Source of the DNA: RCIO01 sp035555795
Lineage (GTDB): Bacteria > Pseudomonadota > Alphaproteobacteria > Rhizobiales > Rhizobiaceae
Reading direction: 5' to 3'
Length of the DNA: 64,000 bases
NCBI GenBank assembly: GCA_035555795.1
Contig: DATMGE010000072.1
Span: 62,001-126,000 of the forward strand
Under the pieces are notes generated by a model that was not told the DNA's origin, searched no databases, and was given only the letters and a program-made list of their open reading frames with translations. This document shows positions 27,556 through 39,000 of this stretch, one piece after another. A program made the translations under genes and the position numbers. Position 1 is the stretch's first letter. Each line of letters begins with the position of its first letter.

Positions 27556-27900
27556 TCAGAAACTGCGGCCGTCGACCGGCACCCGCTTCACCGCGGTCAG
27601 GTCGATGCCCTCAAGGCAGCGTATATTGATCGCGGCGAGTTGCCTGCCGTCGGGCGCGGTGCCGAAGCCGAATGGCGCGCAGCCGCAACTGTCGCAGAAA
27701 CAATGTTCGATGACGTGCCTGTTGAAGCGATAGGTGGAAATCGCTCCTTCGCCGGCACTGACGGCAACCTGGTCGCGACCGACCTGCCACAGCAGATAGC
27801 CCTTGCGGCTGCAATGCGAACAATTGCACTCCATGACCTCCGCGAAGTCGCCTTCGACGGAGAATGAAATGGCGCCGCAATGGCAGCTACCTTTGTGCAT
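27556..27900 (-). CDS. GFA (CENP-V/GFA) domain zinc protein
   Basis: Member of the family named after glutathione-dependent formaldehyde-activating enzyme; most members have unknown substrates. The 114-residue product has the zinc cysteines in CHCGAI (N-terminal), CNCSHC and CFCDSCGC, and the strand motif KGYLLWQV. It lies 27 bases downstream of the VOC gene on the same strand, so the two may form a small unit. Confidence 0.9.
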   Translation of the reverse strand: MHKGSCHCGAISFSVEGDFAEVMECNCSHCSRKGYLLWQVGRDQVAVSAGEGAISTYRFNRHVIEHCFCDSCGCAPFGFGTAPDGRQLAAINIRCLEGIDLTAVKRVPVDGRSF

Positions 27901-27927
27901 GATCGGTCCTCCCGGCTTGCTCCAAGC

Positions 27928-28269
27928 CTATTCGCTCCACACGGCAAGCTCATTGCCGGCCGGATCGGTGAAATGAAAACGGCGGCCGCCGGGAAATGAG
28001 AAGATCGGCTTGACGATCGCACCGCCCGCTTCCCGCACCCTTGCCAGTGTCTGCTCCAGATTCTTGGCATAGATCACCGGCAGCGGCTTGAGATCGCGCG
28101 CCGCAGAACCGTCGAACCCACCGTCGAGCCCCTCCGAGAAGGCGGCATAGGAAGCGCCATAGTCGTTGAAGGTCCAGTCGAAGGCGGAACTGTAAAACGA
28201 CTTCACGCCATCGATCGTGCCGCCGGCCGCCTGCATCTCGATATAGTCGAGCTTGCCATCCCGCTTCAT
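27928..28269 (-). CDS. VOC (glyoxalase/bleomycin resistance) family protein
   Basis: The 113-residue protein forms two beta-alpha-beta-beta-beta halves: DYIEMQAAG...VKSFYSSAFDWTF, then LPVIYAKNLEQTLARVREAGGAIVKPIFSFPGGRRFHFTDPAGNELAVW. This is the vicinal oxygen chelate fold; the substrate is unknown. I start at MKRDGKLDYIEM because the upstream in-frame ATG would add a Cys/Lys/Arg-rich, non-family segment. Confidence 0.9.
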   Translation of the reverse strand: MKRDGKLDYIEMQAAGGTIDGVKSFYSSAFDWTFNDYGASYAAFSEGLDGGFDGSAARDLKPLPVIYAKNLEQTLARVREAGGAIVKPIFSFPGGRRFHFTDPAGNELAVWSE

Positions 28270-28359
28270 CGCCCTTACTCCATTTGTTCGCTTTTTGTTC
28301 TTATCGCAGGACCGGCACCTCGTCAAGCGGGATGCCGGCCAAGGATGCGTCCGGGAAGA

Positions 28360-28764
28360 TTAGCCGATAATTGGGCAACCGGAGCGGTTGGCGAAGATGA
28401 TGCGGTCCCGGCCGTCGCGCGTCCGGCCTGAAACGACGACGCGGCGTGGCGTGGTCTCCACCACGCGTGCGTTACGCAGCCCTTCGTGACGGGCAATGGC
28501 ACGCGCCTCGTCGCTGCTGCAGCCGCGCATGGCGCGCGATCCACGACGGTCCCGGTCGCGATAATCATCGCGGTCCCGGTCCCTGTAGCGATCCCTGTCC
28601 CTGTCGCGGTCACGATCCCTTTCCTGGATGCGCGCGCCATCCGGGCCGATGCGCAATTCGATTCCCTGCGCGAAAGCCGGCGTCTGGATGGAGATCGAAG
28701 TGATTGCGGCAGCGATGGCGACCGCGCCGCCGATCAAAAGATTTCGCATTCTGAAATTCTCCAT
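28360..28764 (-). CDS. Exported protein with an Arg-Asp dipeptide repeat
   Basis: The 134-residue product has a signal peptide (about 1-32, ending AFA) and then GIELRIGPDGARI. A charged tract of alternating Arg and Asp covers about 49-77 (codons at 28535-28620). A C-terminal domain resembles a short RIIFANRSGCP-ending module with two cysteines. The overall plan is common among small periplasmic proteins of Hyphomicrobiales with no assigned role. An alternative start lies at 28749 (MRNLL). Confidence 0.78.
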   Translation of the reverse strand: MENFRMRNLLIGGAVAIAAAITSISIQTPAFAQGIELRIGPDGARIQERDRDRDRDRDRYRDRDRDDYRDRDRRGSRAMRGCSSDEARAIARHEGLRNARVVETTPRRVVVSGRTRDGRDRIIFANRSGCPIIG

Positions 28765-28934
28765 TATCAGGCCCGCGCCCTTGAGGGATAAGCAACGGGA
28801 AACGCCCCCGACTGGTTCCTTCGTGCGGCGAGCCGCGTCTTTGGCCGATTTGGCCATTTCGTCCCGCTTGCGTTTTTTACGGCCGCTCTCTATCGCTCCC
28901 GGGCAGTATTCCATCAGGCATGCGAGGTGCGCAC

Positions 28935-31592
<2,658 letters not shown>

Positions 31593-31602
31593 AGGGCTTG
31601 CG

Positions 31603-31626
31603 GGCGCGCGCATCTGGCCGCGCGCC
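31603..31626 (+). terminator. Candidate terminator after ppdK
   Basis: An 8-bp all-GC stem GGCGCGCG / CGCGCGCC with an 8-base loop lies 10 bases after the ppdK stop. It is followed by TGGCCTGATTTGAC. The T run is poor, so termination is plausible rather than certain. The rest of the 290-base gap to the next gene shows nothing I can name. Confidence 0.45.
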
Positions 31627-31882
31627 TGGCCTGATTTGACTTCCGCGATACGATGGCCGACATATCCGCGATGACGTCCATTTCCCGTGCCATCTTCCTG
31701 ATCCGCAAGGGCAGCCTCCAAACAGGCTGATCGCCTGGTGCCACTACCTGCGACGGCAAGAGTGGCGCCAGGATCGAGACCTCATCACCAATCCCCATCC
31801 CATAGCGCTGCCACGAATGCGAGCCGCTGCGGTTTTCCGCGCGCTCCTTCGCGACGGCGGCGTGCGACCATGGAGCGATACC

Positions 31883-32089
31883 ATGTCTTTCAAATACAGT
31901 TTCACATTCCCGATCAGCGGACCGAACAAGCTGCCCCGCTTCCAGCGCTGGGCCCAGGAATATGCTCCGGAAGTGGAGGTCAGCCTGCCGCCTCAGGTGC
32001 CGGTCAAGAGCGAGGCGATGACCATCCGCCTGAAGTCCGCCGAAGACCGGCAGACGCTCCTGAGCAAACTCCAGGGCGTCGCATTGTAG
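31883..32089 (+). CDS. Small hypothetical protein, 68 residues
   Basis: I do not recognise this protein. It begins MSFKYSFTFPISGPNKLPRF, is soluble, and has a strand-helix-strand-helix look, with a C-terminal MTIRLKSAEDRQTLLSKLQ that suggests a small alpha/beta fold. Support comes from coding-like codon use and the perfect terminator hairpin directly after the stop. Longer in-frame starts exist at 31817 and between, but lack conserved-looking sequence. Confidence 0.6.
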   Translation: MSFKYSFTFPISGPNKLPRFQRWAQEYAPEVEVSLPPQVPVKSEAMTIRLKSAEDRQTLLSKLQGVAL

Positions 32090-32095
32090 GCGGGT

Positions 32096-32122
32096 GGTGG
32101 AGGGCGGCATCCGCCCTCCACC
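32096..32122. terminator. Bidirectional terminator, perfect 12-bp hairpin
   Basis: GGTGGAGGGCGG pairs perfectly with CCGCCCTCCACC around a 3-base CAT loop. It lies in the 43-base gap between the convergent 68-residue gene and the DUF2793 gene. It is followed by CTTCTC on the plus side. Confidence 0.7.
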
Positions 32123-32132
32123 CTTCTCGCGG

Positions 32133-33152
32133 TCAGCGCAATATGTAAAGCGTGTAGCTCACGGCGTAGCCGTGGCGGTTTTCCACCTTGATGATGCCGC
32201 CCTCGAGCCCGGCAATATTCACGCGGCCATCCGTGCCGGTGGTGCCGGTGAGGTTGGTCGTGTAGATGCCCGGCGTTCCGCCGGCCATGGCGATGGGAAC
32301 CACTTGCGGCGACGGCGCAAGGCGCAGATATAGAAGGCCGGTCGGCACGACAGACGTGTTCGGCAGCAGCAGGGCGAAACAGCCGAAGACGGATTCCCCG
32401 AGATTGACCGTCGCCACGCTGTCATCGGCGATGGAGCCGATCATGTGACGGATGCCGAGGGCGGCAAGCGCACCCAGCGCCGTGCTCGCGCCGGTGCCGC
32501 CATTGGCCAGCGACAGCGGGCTTGAAAGCCCGGCGGTCAATGTCAGCTTGCCATTGGCGGCGGCGATCCGGAATGCCTCCGTCCAGTCGGCGCCATTGGC
32601 GCTGGTCTTGAAGTGAAAATCATTGTCGCCGGTAAGCCCGATCTCGGCGCGGCCGGAGAAATTGTCCTGCATGACGATGGACGCGGTCTGTGCGCCTGCG
32701 GCCTTGTTGATCGTCAGCCGGTGGCTGCCGCCTTCATGGGTGAAAAGGCTCGCTGGTGCCGCCACCGCGAGGCGGTTCGTCGTGTCGGGCGTTGCGTTGA
32801 TGCCGGCCATCGGCGCGTCGACCTGACATGGACCCCACGCCTCGCCGTCGAACATCCAGAAGGCGGCGCTGTCCTTGCGCCAGACGCGCCAGCCCTCTCG
32901 CGAGACGAGAAATTCCCATGCCCCGTCCTGGAAGGCGGCGATGTTGCCCGCCTGGCCGGCCCATATTCCGGTCGGAGCTGCCGCGACGATGAAGTTCTGC
33001 CCTGCGACGGGCTCGTCGGGCGGTGACGAAAGGGCGGTTTCGACGGAAGCCTGTATCAGCGCGTCGAGCCGCCGCAGCGTTTCGTTATGCGTGATCGCCG
33101 GGGAGGCCTGGCTGGTGGAGAGGATCGGAAGATGAAGATTGTGGGTGAGCAT
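32133..33152 (-). CDS. DUF2793 domain protein (phage-tail/GTA-like)
   Basis: The 339-residue product has the DUF2793 block at about 8-105: a THNETLRRLDALIQASV opening, then AAAPTGIWAGQAGNIAAFQDGAWEFL and REGWRVWRK. After it comes a beta-rich region (about 140-215) like short-tail-fibre or adhesin knobs, a Gly/Ala-rich segment, and a beta C-terminus. DUF2793 is typical of prophage and gene-transfer-agent tail genes, but no other phage gene is present here. Start MLTHNLHLP is chosen because upstream codons lack conservation. Confidence 0.8.
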   Translation of the reverse strand: MLTHNLHLPILSTSQASPAITHNETLRRLDALIQASVETALSSPPDEPVAGQNFIVAAAPTGIWAGQAGNIAAFQDGAWEFLVSREGWRVWRKDSAAFWMFDGEAWGPCQVDAPMAGINATPDTTNRLAVAAPASLFTHEGGSHRLTINKAAGAQTASIVMQDNFSGRAEIGLTGDNDFHFKTSANGADWTEAFRIAAANGKLTLTAGLSSPLSLANGGTGASTALGALAALGIRHMIGSIADDSVATVNLGESVFGCFALLLPNTSVVPTGLLYLRLAPSPQVVPIAMAGGTPGIYTTNLTGTTGTDGRVNIAGLEGGIIKVENRHGYAVSYTLYILR

Positions 33153-33220
33153 CGGAAGCCTCGCTGAAAGGCTTCCAGTCTCACCCGGTTGTCGTGCGCG
33201 GGGATAAAGCGGACGGGTTT

Positions 33221-33910
33221 CTACAGGTTGGGCCGGCGCTGCCAGATCGCCACGCCCGGCGTAAACCACGACACATGTTCCAGATTGATGAGGTTTCCCC
33301 CATACTTCTCGGGAAACTTGCGCAGGGCGCCATTCACGCGCTGGTCCTCATGCGGCTCGGCGATGCGGTATGTATTGTCCATCACCACCAGCGCGTCGTC
33401 GGCCAGATAGGGCATCACGCTGTCGAATTCGGCCAGCAGGTCGCCCTCCAGATGCGAGGCATCGAGGAAGGCGAAGCGGATCGACCCTTTTGCGCAGTTG
33501 CGCGCGAGATAGTCCGGCATGTTCTTGCGGCTGTCGCCGGCGATCAGCTCGATACGGTCGGCGACGCCAGCGGCCGCGAAGTGGCTGTTTGCCTTCGCCA
33601 CATTCTCGTCTTCGAGCTCGAAGGTCACCACCTTGCCGGCGCAGCCCGCATCGATCAGCGCCTGCGCGAGCACGATCGTGCTGGACCCCCAATTGGTCCC
33701 GGTCTCGATGATGATCTCCTCGCGGGCGCGGTCGAGATGGCTGAGCAGCAGGTAGTAGATCAGCCCCCAGCCGGGATAGCCGATCGTGAGGCCGCTCTTG
33801 AGGCGCGCTTCATCGATATTGCTGACATTGTTGTCCAGCGACGCCAGGAAGGCGTTGGGCAGGAGGTGGCGGTCATAGCCGTACATGCGGCGGTAGATGG
33901 GAGGTTTCAT
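33221..33910 (-). CDS. SAM-dependent methyltransferase next to Wzt
   Basis: The 229-residue Rossmann-type methyltransferase resembles the methyltransferase-24/cephalosporin-hydroxylase-like group. It has the SAM loop ETGTNWGSSTI, the acidic strand end FELEDENV, GDSRKNMPDYL and AFLDASHLEGD. It starts 10 bases after the stop of the wzt-like gene, so it is probably the last gene of the export operon. A role in methylating the exported glycan is inferred from that position. Confidence 0.85.
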   Translation of the reverse strand: MKPPIYRRMYGYDRHLLPNAFLASLDNNVSNIDEARLKSGLTIGYPGWGLIYYLLLSHLDRAREEIIIETGTNWGSSTIVLAQALIDAGCAGKVVTFELEDENVAKANSHFAAAGVADRIELIAGDSRKNMPDYLARNCAKGSIRFAFLDASHLEGDLLAEFDSVMPYLADDALVVMDNTYRIAEPHEDQRVNGALRKFPEKYGGNLINLEHVSWFTPGVAIWQRRPNL

Positions 33911-33920
33911 GCCCTGCGAT

Positions 33921-35162
33921 CTAGTCCTGGAGCCAGCGATAGTCCAGCGAGACCATTCCCCAGGTAGGGCGGCCGGCCGGTTTGACACTCAGCGGCGCGA
34001 TGGAATTGCGCCAGAGAAATTCCGCCCCGTCGACGATGCTCAGCATCGCGCTATAGGTGCCGGGATTGAAGGCGAATGCCGGCACATGCAGCTTGAGCCG
34101 TACGAAACCCTGGCTGTCGCGCGCAATCGTATGGCGCGTATCGGTCGAAAACCCCGTCGCCATCGTGCCATCCTCGCGCCAGACCGGGATTCCGATGATG
34201 AGGTTGCGCGGATTGATGTGGCACCGGAACGCGATGTGCAGTTCCTGCGGTTCGCCGTGAACCGTATGCGGCGTCGGCTGTCCCTGTGCATCCGCCCAGT
34301 GGACGCTGACATCGGAAATGGCCTCGGGATTGTTGAAGACCGGTCCGGTGACGTTGCTGAGCGAAAGCGGCGCGACGCGGATCGGCTGCTGCTCGATCTT
34401 GGTTTCGAAGAACTCGACGGCCTCCGCCGACGGACCGAGAAAGACGGGAACGCCCTTGTTGAGCACCAGCGTGCGCTCGCAGAAACGGATCACATCCGTC
34501 ATGCTGTGCGTGACCATGACGAAGGCGGAATGCTGGCGCAGGTCGCGCACGCGCGCCAGGCATTTCTGCCGGAAGCGGAAATCGCCGACGGCGAGCACTT
34601 CGTCGATGAAGAGGAGATCGGGCGCCACCGCGGCGACGATCGAGAAGGCCAGCCGCATCATCATGCCGGACGAATAGGTGGCGACCGGCGCTCCGATCGC
34701 GTCGCCCAGTTCGGCAAAATCCACGATCGCGTCGAAATCGGCCTGCATCTGTTCCCGGCTGCGGCCGAGGGCGGCGCCACGCAGGAAGATGTTCTCGCGG
34801 CCGCTGGCCGTGACCTGGAAGCCGGCCGTCAGGTCGATCATGGATGCGGTGCGGCCGACCACGGTGATCGTGCCGTCATCCGGCAGCAGCTGGCCGGCCA
34901 GCATGCGCAGGAGCGTCGTCTTTCCAGAACCGTTCAGGCCGATGATGCCGAGTGCTTCGCCGCGTTTCAGCGAGAAGTTGACGTCATTCACCGCATAGAA
35001 TTCGCCCTGGCGCAGATCTCCGCCCATCGGATCGAACCGGCGTCCGAAAACGGCGCGGCTGAGCGTGCGCGTCAGCCGCCGCTGCGTGGTCTGCCGGCTG
35101 CGCGAATAGATCTTCGAGACATGCTCGACCTGCAGGATCGTATCGTCATCGGCCAGGAACAT
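33921..35162 (-). CDS. wzt: Polysaccharide ABC transporter ATPase with C-terminal substrate domain
   Basis: The nucleotide-binding subunit of an ABC-2 exporter for O-antigen or capsule. The 413-residue product has Walker A GLNGSGKTT with Lys81, the signature YSSGMMMRL, and Walker B LLFIDEVLAVGD with Asp187/Glu188. Residues about 250-413 form an extra beta-sandwich like the Wzt C-terminal domain that reads the finished non-reducing end of O9a-type chains. Its start overlaps the permease stop by one base. Confidence 0.93.
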   Translation of the reverse strand: MFLADDDTILQVEHVSKIYSRSRQTTQRRLTRTLSRAVFGRRFDPMGGDLRQGEFYAVNDVNFSLKRGEALGIIGLNGSGKTTLLRMLAGQLLPDDGTITVVGRTASMIDLTAGFQVTASGRENIFLRGAALGRSREQMQADFDAIVDFAELGDAIGAPVATYSSGMMMRLAFSIVAAVAPDLLFIDEVLAVGDFRFRQKCLARVRDLRQHSAFVMVTHSMTDVIRFCERTLVLNKGVPVFLGPSAEAVEFFETKIEQQPIRVAPLSLSNVTGPVFNNPEAISDVSVHWADAQGQPTPHTVHGEPQELHIAFRCHINPRNLIIGIPVWREDGTMATGFSTDTRHTIARDSQGFVRLKLHVPAFAFNPGTYSAMLSIVDGAEFLWRNSIAPLSVKPAGRPTWGMVSLDYRWLQD

Positions 35163-36034
35163 CACACGATACCCCTGATGCGATATTCCATCAGATAGAA
35201 AACGCGGGCGGAAAACAGCACGGCGACGACCGTGATCACGCCCATGACGGCAAGCGGAATGGGATAGGTGAGGGCGCCGTGGAATGTCAGGTCGCGGATC
35301 GCGTGGATGAAGATCGCGAAGGGATTGATGATCTCCAGCCATTCCAGTTGGCCGATGGCCGATAGCGGAAAGATGACGCCGCTGACGAAGATGCCGTAGC
35401 GCATGATGACGACCACGATGCTCTGGACATCGGGGACGGCGATATTGGCGATGGCCAGGACCAGCCCGACCGAAAGCGAAAACAGCGCGCCGAGGAACAG
35501 GACGCCGAGCGCCAGCGGCAGCGTGAGTGCCGGAACGGCCTGCGTTGCCACGACGAGAATGGCGACCAGCAGGAAGCGCAACAGCGTTTCGAAGGCGAGG
35601 GTGGCGAAGCCCGACGCAACCGCCACGCTGAGCGGCATGGATGTCTTCATCGCTTCGGCATTGCGCGATTTGATGACCGATATGGGCTGCTCGACGAGAC
35701 TGGAAAAGAGTAGCCAGAGTGTCACGTTGAAGGCGACGAAGACACCGCGCGGCAGGTTGTCGGCAGGCGGGAAGACACCGAGGACGGACAGGAAGACATA
35801 GACCGAGACAGGCAGGAGCGGCAGAACGAAGTTCCAGAATACGCCAAGTGCGGTGCCGCTGTAGGACGCCTTGAAGTCACGCGAGAAGATGAGCTTCACA
35901 TGCGCGCGATGACGCCAGACCTCCCCGAGGAGATTGCGCAACGCCGCGACTGCGCCTTCCGAAAAGCGATTATCCGCGCGGTAGACCCGGACGGTGCGCG
36001 CCTGTCTCTCGTCTGCCAAGGGCCCAGCCTTCAT
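35162..36034 (-). CDS. wzm: Polysaccharide ABC-2 transporter permease
   Basis: Membrane subunit that moves an undecaprenyl-linked polysaccharide across the inner membrane with Wzt. The 290-residue product has a cytoplasmic N-terminus of about 60 residues with RDFKASYSGTALGVFWNFVLPLL, a hallmark of the ABC-2 polysaccharide family, then six hydrophobic helices. It lies four bases after the stop of the large fusion gene, implying one transcript. Confidence 0.93.
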   Translation of the reverse strand: MKAGPLADERQARTVRVYRADNRFSEGAVAALRNLLGEVWRHRAHVKLIFSRDFKASYSGTALGVFWNFVLPLLPVSVYVFLSVLGVFPPADNLPRGVFVAFNVTLWLLFSSLVEQPISVIKSRNAEAMKTSMPLSVAVASGFATLAFETLLRFLLVAILVVATQAVPALTLPLALGVLFLGALFSLSVGLVLAIANIAVPDVQSIVVVIMRYGIFVSGVIFPLSAIGQLEWLEIINPFAIFIHAIRDLTFHGALTYPIPLAVMGVITVVAVLFSARVFYLMEYRIRGIV

Positions 36035-36038
36035 GTCG

Positions 36039-39000
36039 TCACGCGGTCTCGGCGGGCTGCGCGGCCTTCACGCGGTAGACCGCCGTGCGATAATCGGCTC
36101 CGATCTTTTCCAGATGCGGGAGCCCCTCGATCTCCGAATCGACATATCGCCTGATCTCCGGCCAGTCCTCGACGTCATAATCGTCGAAGAGGATGAAGCC
36201 TCCTTCGCGAACCAGCGGGCCATATTTGTCGAAGTCGTATTTCACGCCTTCATAGCTGTGGTCGCCGTCGATGATGAGAGCGTCATAACGCTTCCTAGAA
36301 GCGGCCTCGAAGGCCACCGCATCGGTGCTCAGGTGGCGGATGACCGTATAGTCTTCCTCCGGCACCGGCGCGAACTGGAAATTCTGCCGCAATGTCTTCT
36401 CGCTCACCTCGGCTCCGGTGAGGAGGTCCATATGGCCGGCCGCATAATATCCGTCGAGTGGGTCGAGGACCGTGAGGTGGACGGATTCATGCTCGTTGAG
36501 CGTGGCCTCGTAGACGGCCGCGGCCCCGACGCCGAAGAGCGTTCCAATCTCGAGGATGGAAACTTCCTGCCGTTGCACGGCCGCACAGACGAGGCTGCGC
36601 AGGACGATCGTCTCGATCGTCGTGGCGAGGCGGCCCTTCATCATGTTCTCCATGAAGCAGGCGCGGTGGGCGAGATAGCCGAGCCGTGCGCGCGAAAGCT
36701 TCACGCCGAGCGCCGGGCCCCATTTCCCGATCAGATTGGCCACCTGCTCCTCGTTCAGCTTCCTGTTGAAGCGCTGATAGAGGCCCAGATTGAGGACGGA
36801 GGCAGGCTTGATCGTGTTGTCGATGCGCGAAAGCTCGTCGCCGAGATGCTTGGCCTGGCTTTGCGTCTGCGCGGCCTGTGTGTCGATCCTCTCCTCGATC
36901 GCGGAGACCTGCCTGGTGATCTCGCCGGCCACGGTTTCCTTGAGGGCCGGCAATTCGCTGCCTCGCAATGCCGAGAGTTCCGCCTCGACGCGCTGCGTCA
37001 GCTCAGACAGCGCATTGTTCGCCGCTGCAACCGCGCCGGAAAGCGGTTCCAGCTGGCTGCTCAGCGATGCTTCGAGTTCCCGCTTGACGCTGTCGTCGAC
37101 ATTCAGGACAGATTCACGGATTGCCGAAAGCTCGGTTTCACTGGACTCCAGCCGGCGGGAAAGATCGGAAAGCTCATGCGCGGTGCTGTCGATGCTTTCG
37201 ACCATCGCCTGCATGCGCTGGGCATTGGCTTCCGTTTCGCCAGCCAGTTTTGCATTCACCCCGGCAAGCGCCGCATTGATCTTCTTCTGCAGCGCCGGCG
37301 CGGTCGTTGCGAGCTTGCCCTTGAGGCTGTGGACTTCTTTCTCCAACCGTATGGCGATCTGCTGGAGTTCGGTCGTCAGGCCGGTCCGGCCGGCAACCTC
37401 CAGCGAAAGCCTGTCGTCGAGGCGAAGCAGGATATCAGATATATTCTGCTGCTGGAGCGCTGCATCGGCTGCTGCACGCGTCGATAAAGCGGCGATGCTT
37501 CCCTGAAACTCATCGCGTGTCGTGGCGATCTCGGTGCGCAGCGCGGTGGCGGCCCCTGCCAGTTTCGTTGCCGCCTCCGATGCCAGCTTGTGCTCGATAC
37601 GCGCGGCAGCGTCACGGGCGACATGCAATTCGCGCTTCTGGCTGTCCAGCAGGGACCGGATCTCATTGAGGTTGGTGCGTGTCCTGCTGCCCAGGAAGCC
37701 GACCAGCGCGACCACGAAAAGCGCCAGTGCTCCGGCGACTAGCGCCGTCAGCGCCGAGAAACGCACGGCCGGCTGGGGGAAATACCAGATCGCGAAGGCC
37801 AGCGCGGCAATGACGAGCACCGCCAGAAGCGCCAGCGCCATGTGGCGCGCGACAAGCCGTTGGCCCCACCCGGCGAACTGGAACGATCGATAGAGGACGG
37901 GATTCTTGCGCCGTGCGTAATTCAAAGCACGTTCGCGGAGACCGGGGCGGGACACGGCTGTGGTTTCTTTCTTCGGGGTTGGTTGAGTAGTTGCCGCTGC
38001 ACTGCTGACGGCGGCGGGCTTGCTGGCGGCCGCTTGCCAGAGCGTCTGGCTGAGACGCGCGCGGGCGGCGGCGAGATTGAATTTCTCGAATGCCAGGCGC
38101 TGCCCTTGTTCGGCGATTGCGCCATATCGTGTCGTATCGTCCATCAGGCTGGCGAGGGTCGTGGCGATCTTCCTCACATAGCCATCGTCGAGCACGAGCT
38201 CGTATTCGAGCTCCTGAAGATATTTGATCGTCGCCGTCGCCCTTGGCCCGACCGCGAGCAGCGGCGCGCCGCATGCAAGGCATTCGGGCAGCTTGTTGGC
38301 CAGCGACGCATGCGTGTAGCGAAGGCTCTCTTCGTCGAAATTATAAGCGATCAGCACGACATCGGCGCCGGAAAGCCAATCGCGATAGGCTTGCGAGGAT
38401 TTGTCGTCCGTCGAGAAGCGTGTGTGCTTCAGCCGCGTATAGCGATCGGCTTCCGCTTTGTGCCACCATGGCCGTGTATGGATTTCGAAGGCGATGGGGC
38501 GGCCGGCCTCGGCCAGGTCCTCGATCGCCTGCGCCACATTATAGACGCTCGATGCCGTCATGTCCTTCGCCAGCCCGCCCGCATAGCGCACGGTGAAGGG
38601 CTTGCCCGGCTTCTTCTTCGGCTGGGGCCATTGCTCGGGGATCACGCCGTTCGCCACCGCGACGAAATCGGTACCGTAGCGCTTTGCGAACTCCGACGAC
38701 ATGGCCTCGCTGATCGACAGGCGCGCTGCGGAGCGTCCCAGCAATTTGCGCCAGTCGCGATCATATTGTTCGTATCGCGCCGGATCCGGCAGCCGCATGC
38801 GATCGAGCCAGTCGTCCATGATCCATATGGCGAGCGGAAGATCGCTGCGCCGGGCGATGTAGTTCATGGCCAGCTGATGGAACTGGTCCGAGTCCGCCAC
38901 GGGCCGATAGAGGATCAGCTGCGGCTGGAAGGCATCGATGGCGCGCTCGATCTCGGCCGTCGCATCCTGCTTCAGATGCTGGGTTTCCGACTTACGGTCG

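Noticed and set aside
28535..28623. Short repeats that might look like a CRISPR array
   Set aside because: The period is six bases and follows the codons of an Arg-Asp tract inside a coding gene; there are no spacers.
32133..33152. A prophage or gene-transfer-agent region
   Set aside because: Only one phage-type gene is present, with no integrase, capsid, terminase or att-like repeats nearby.
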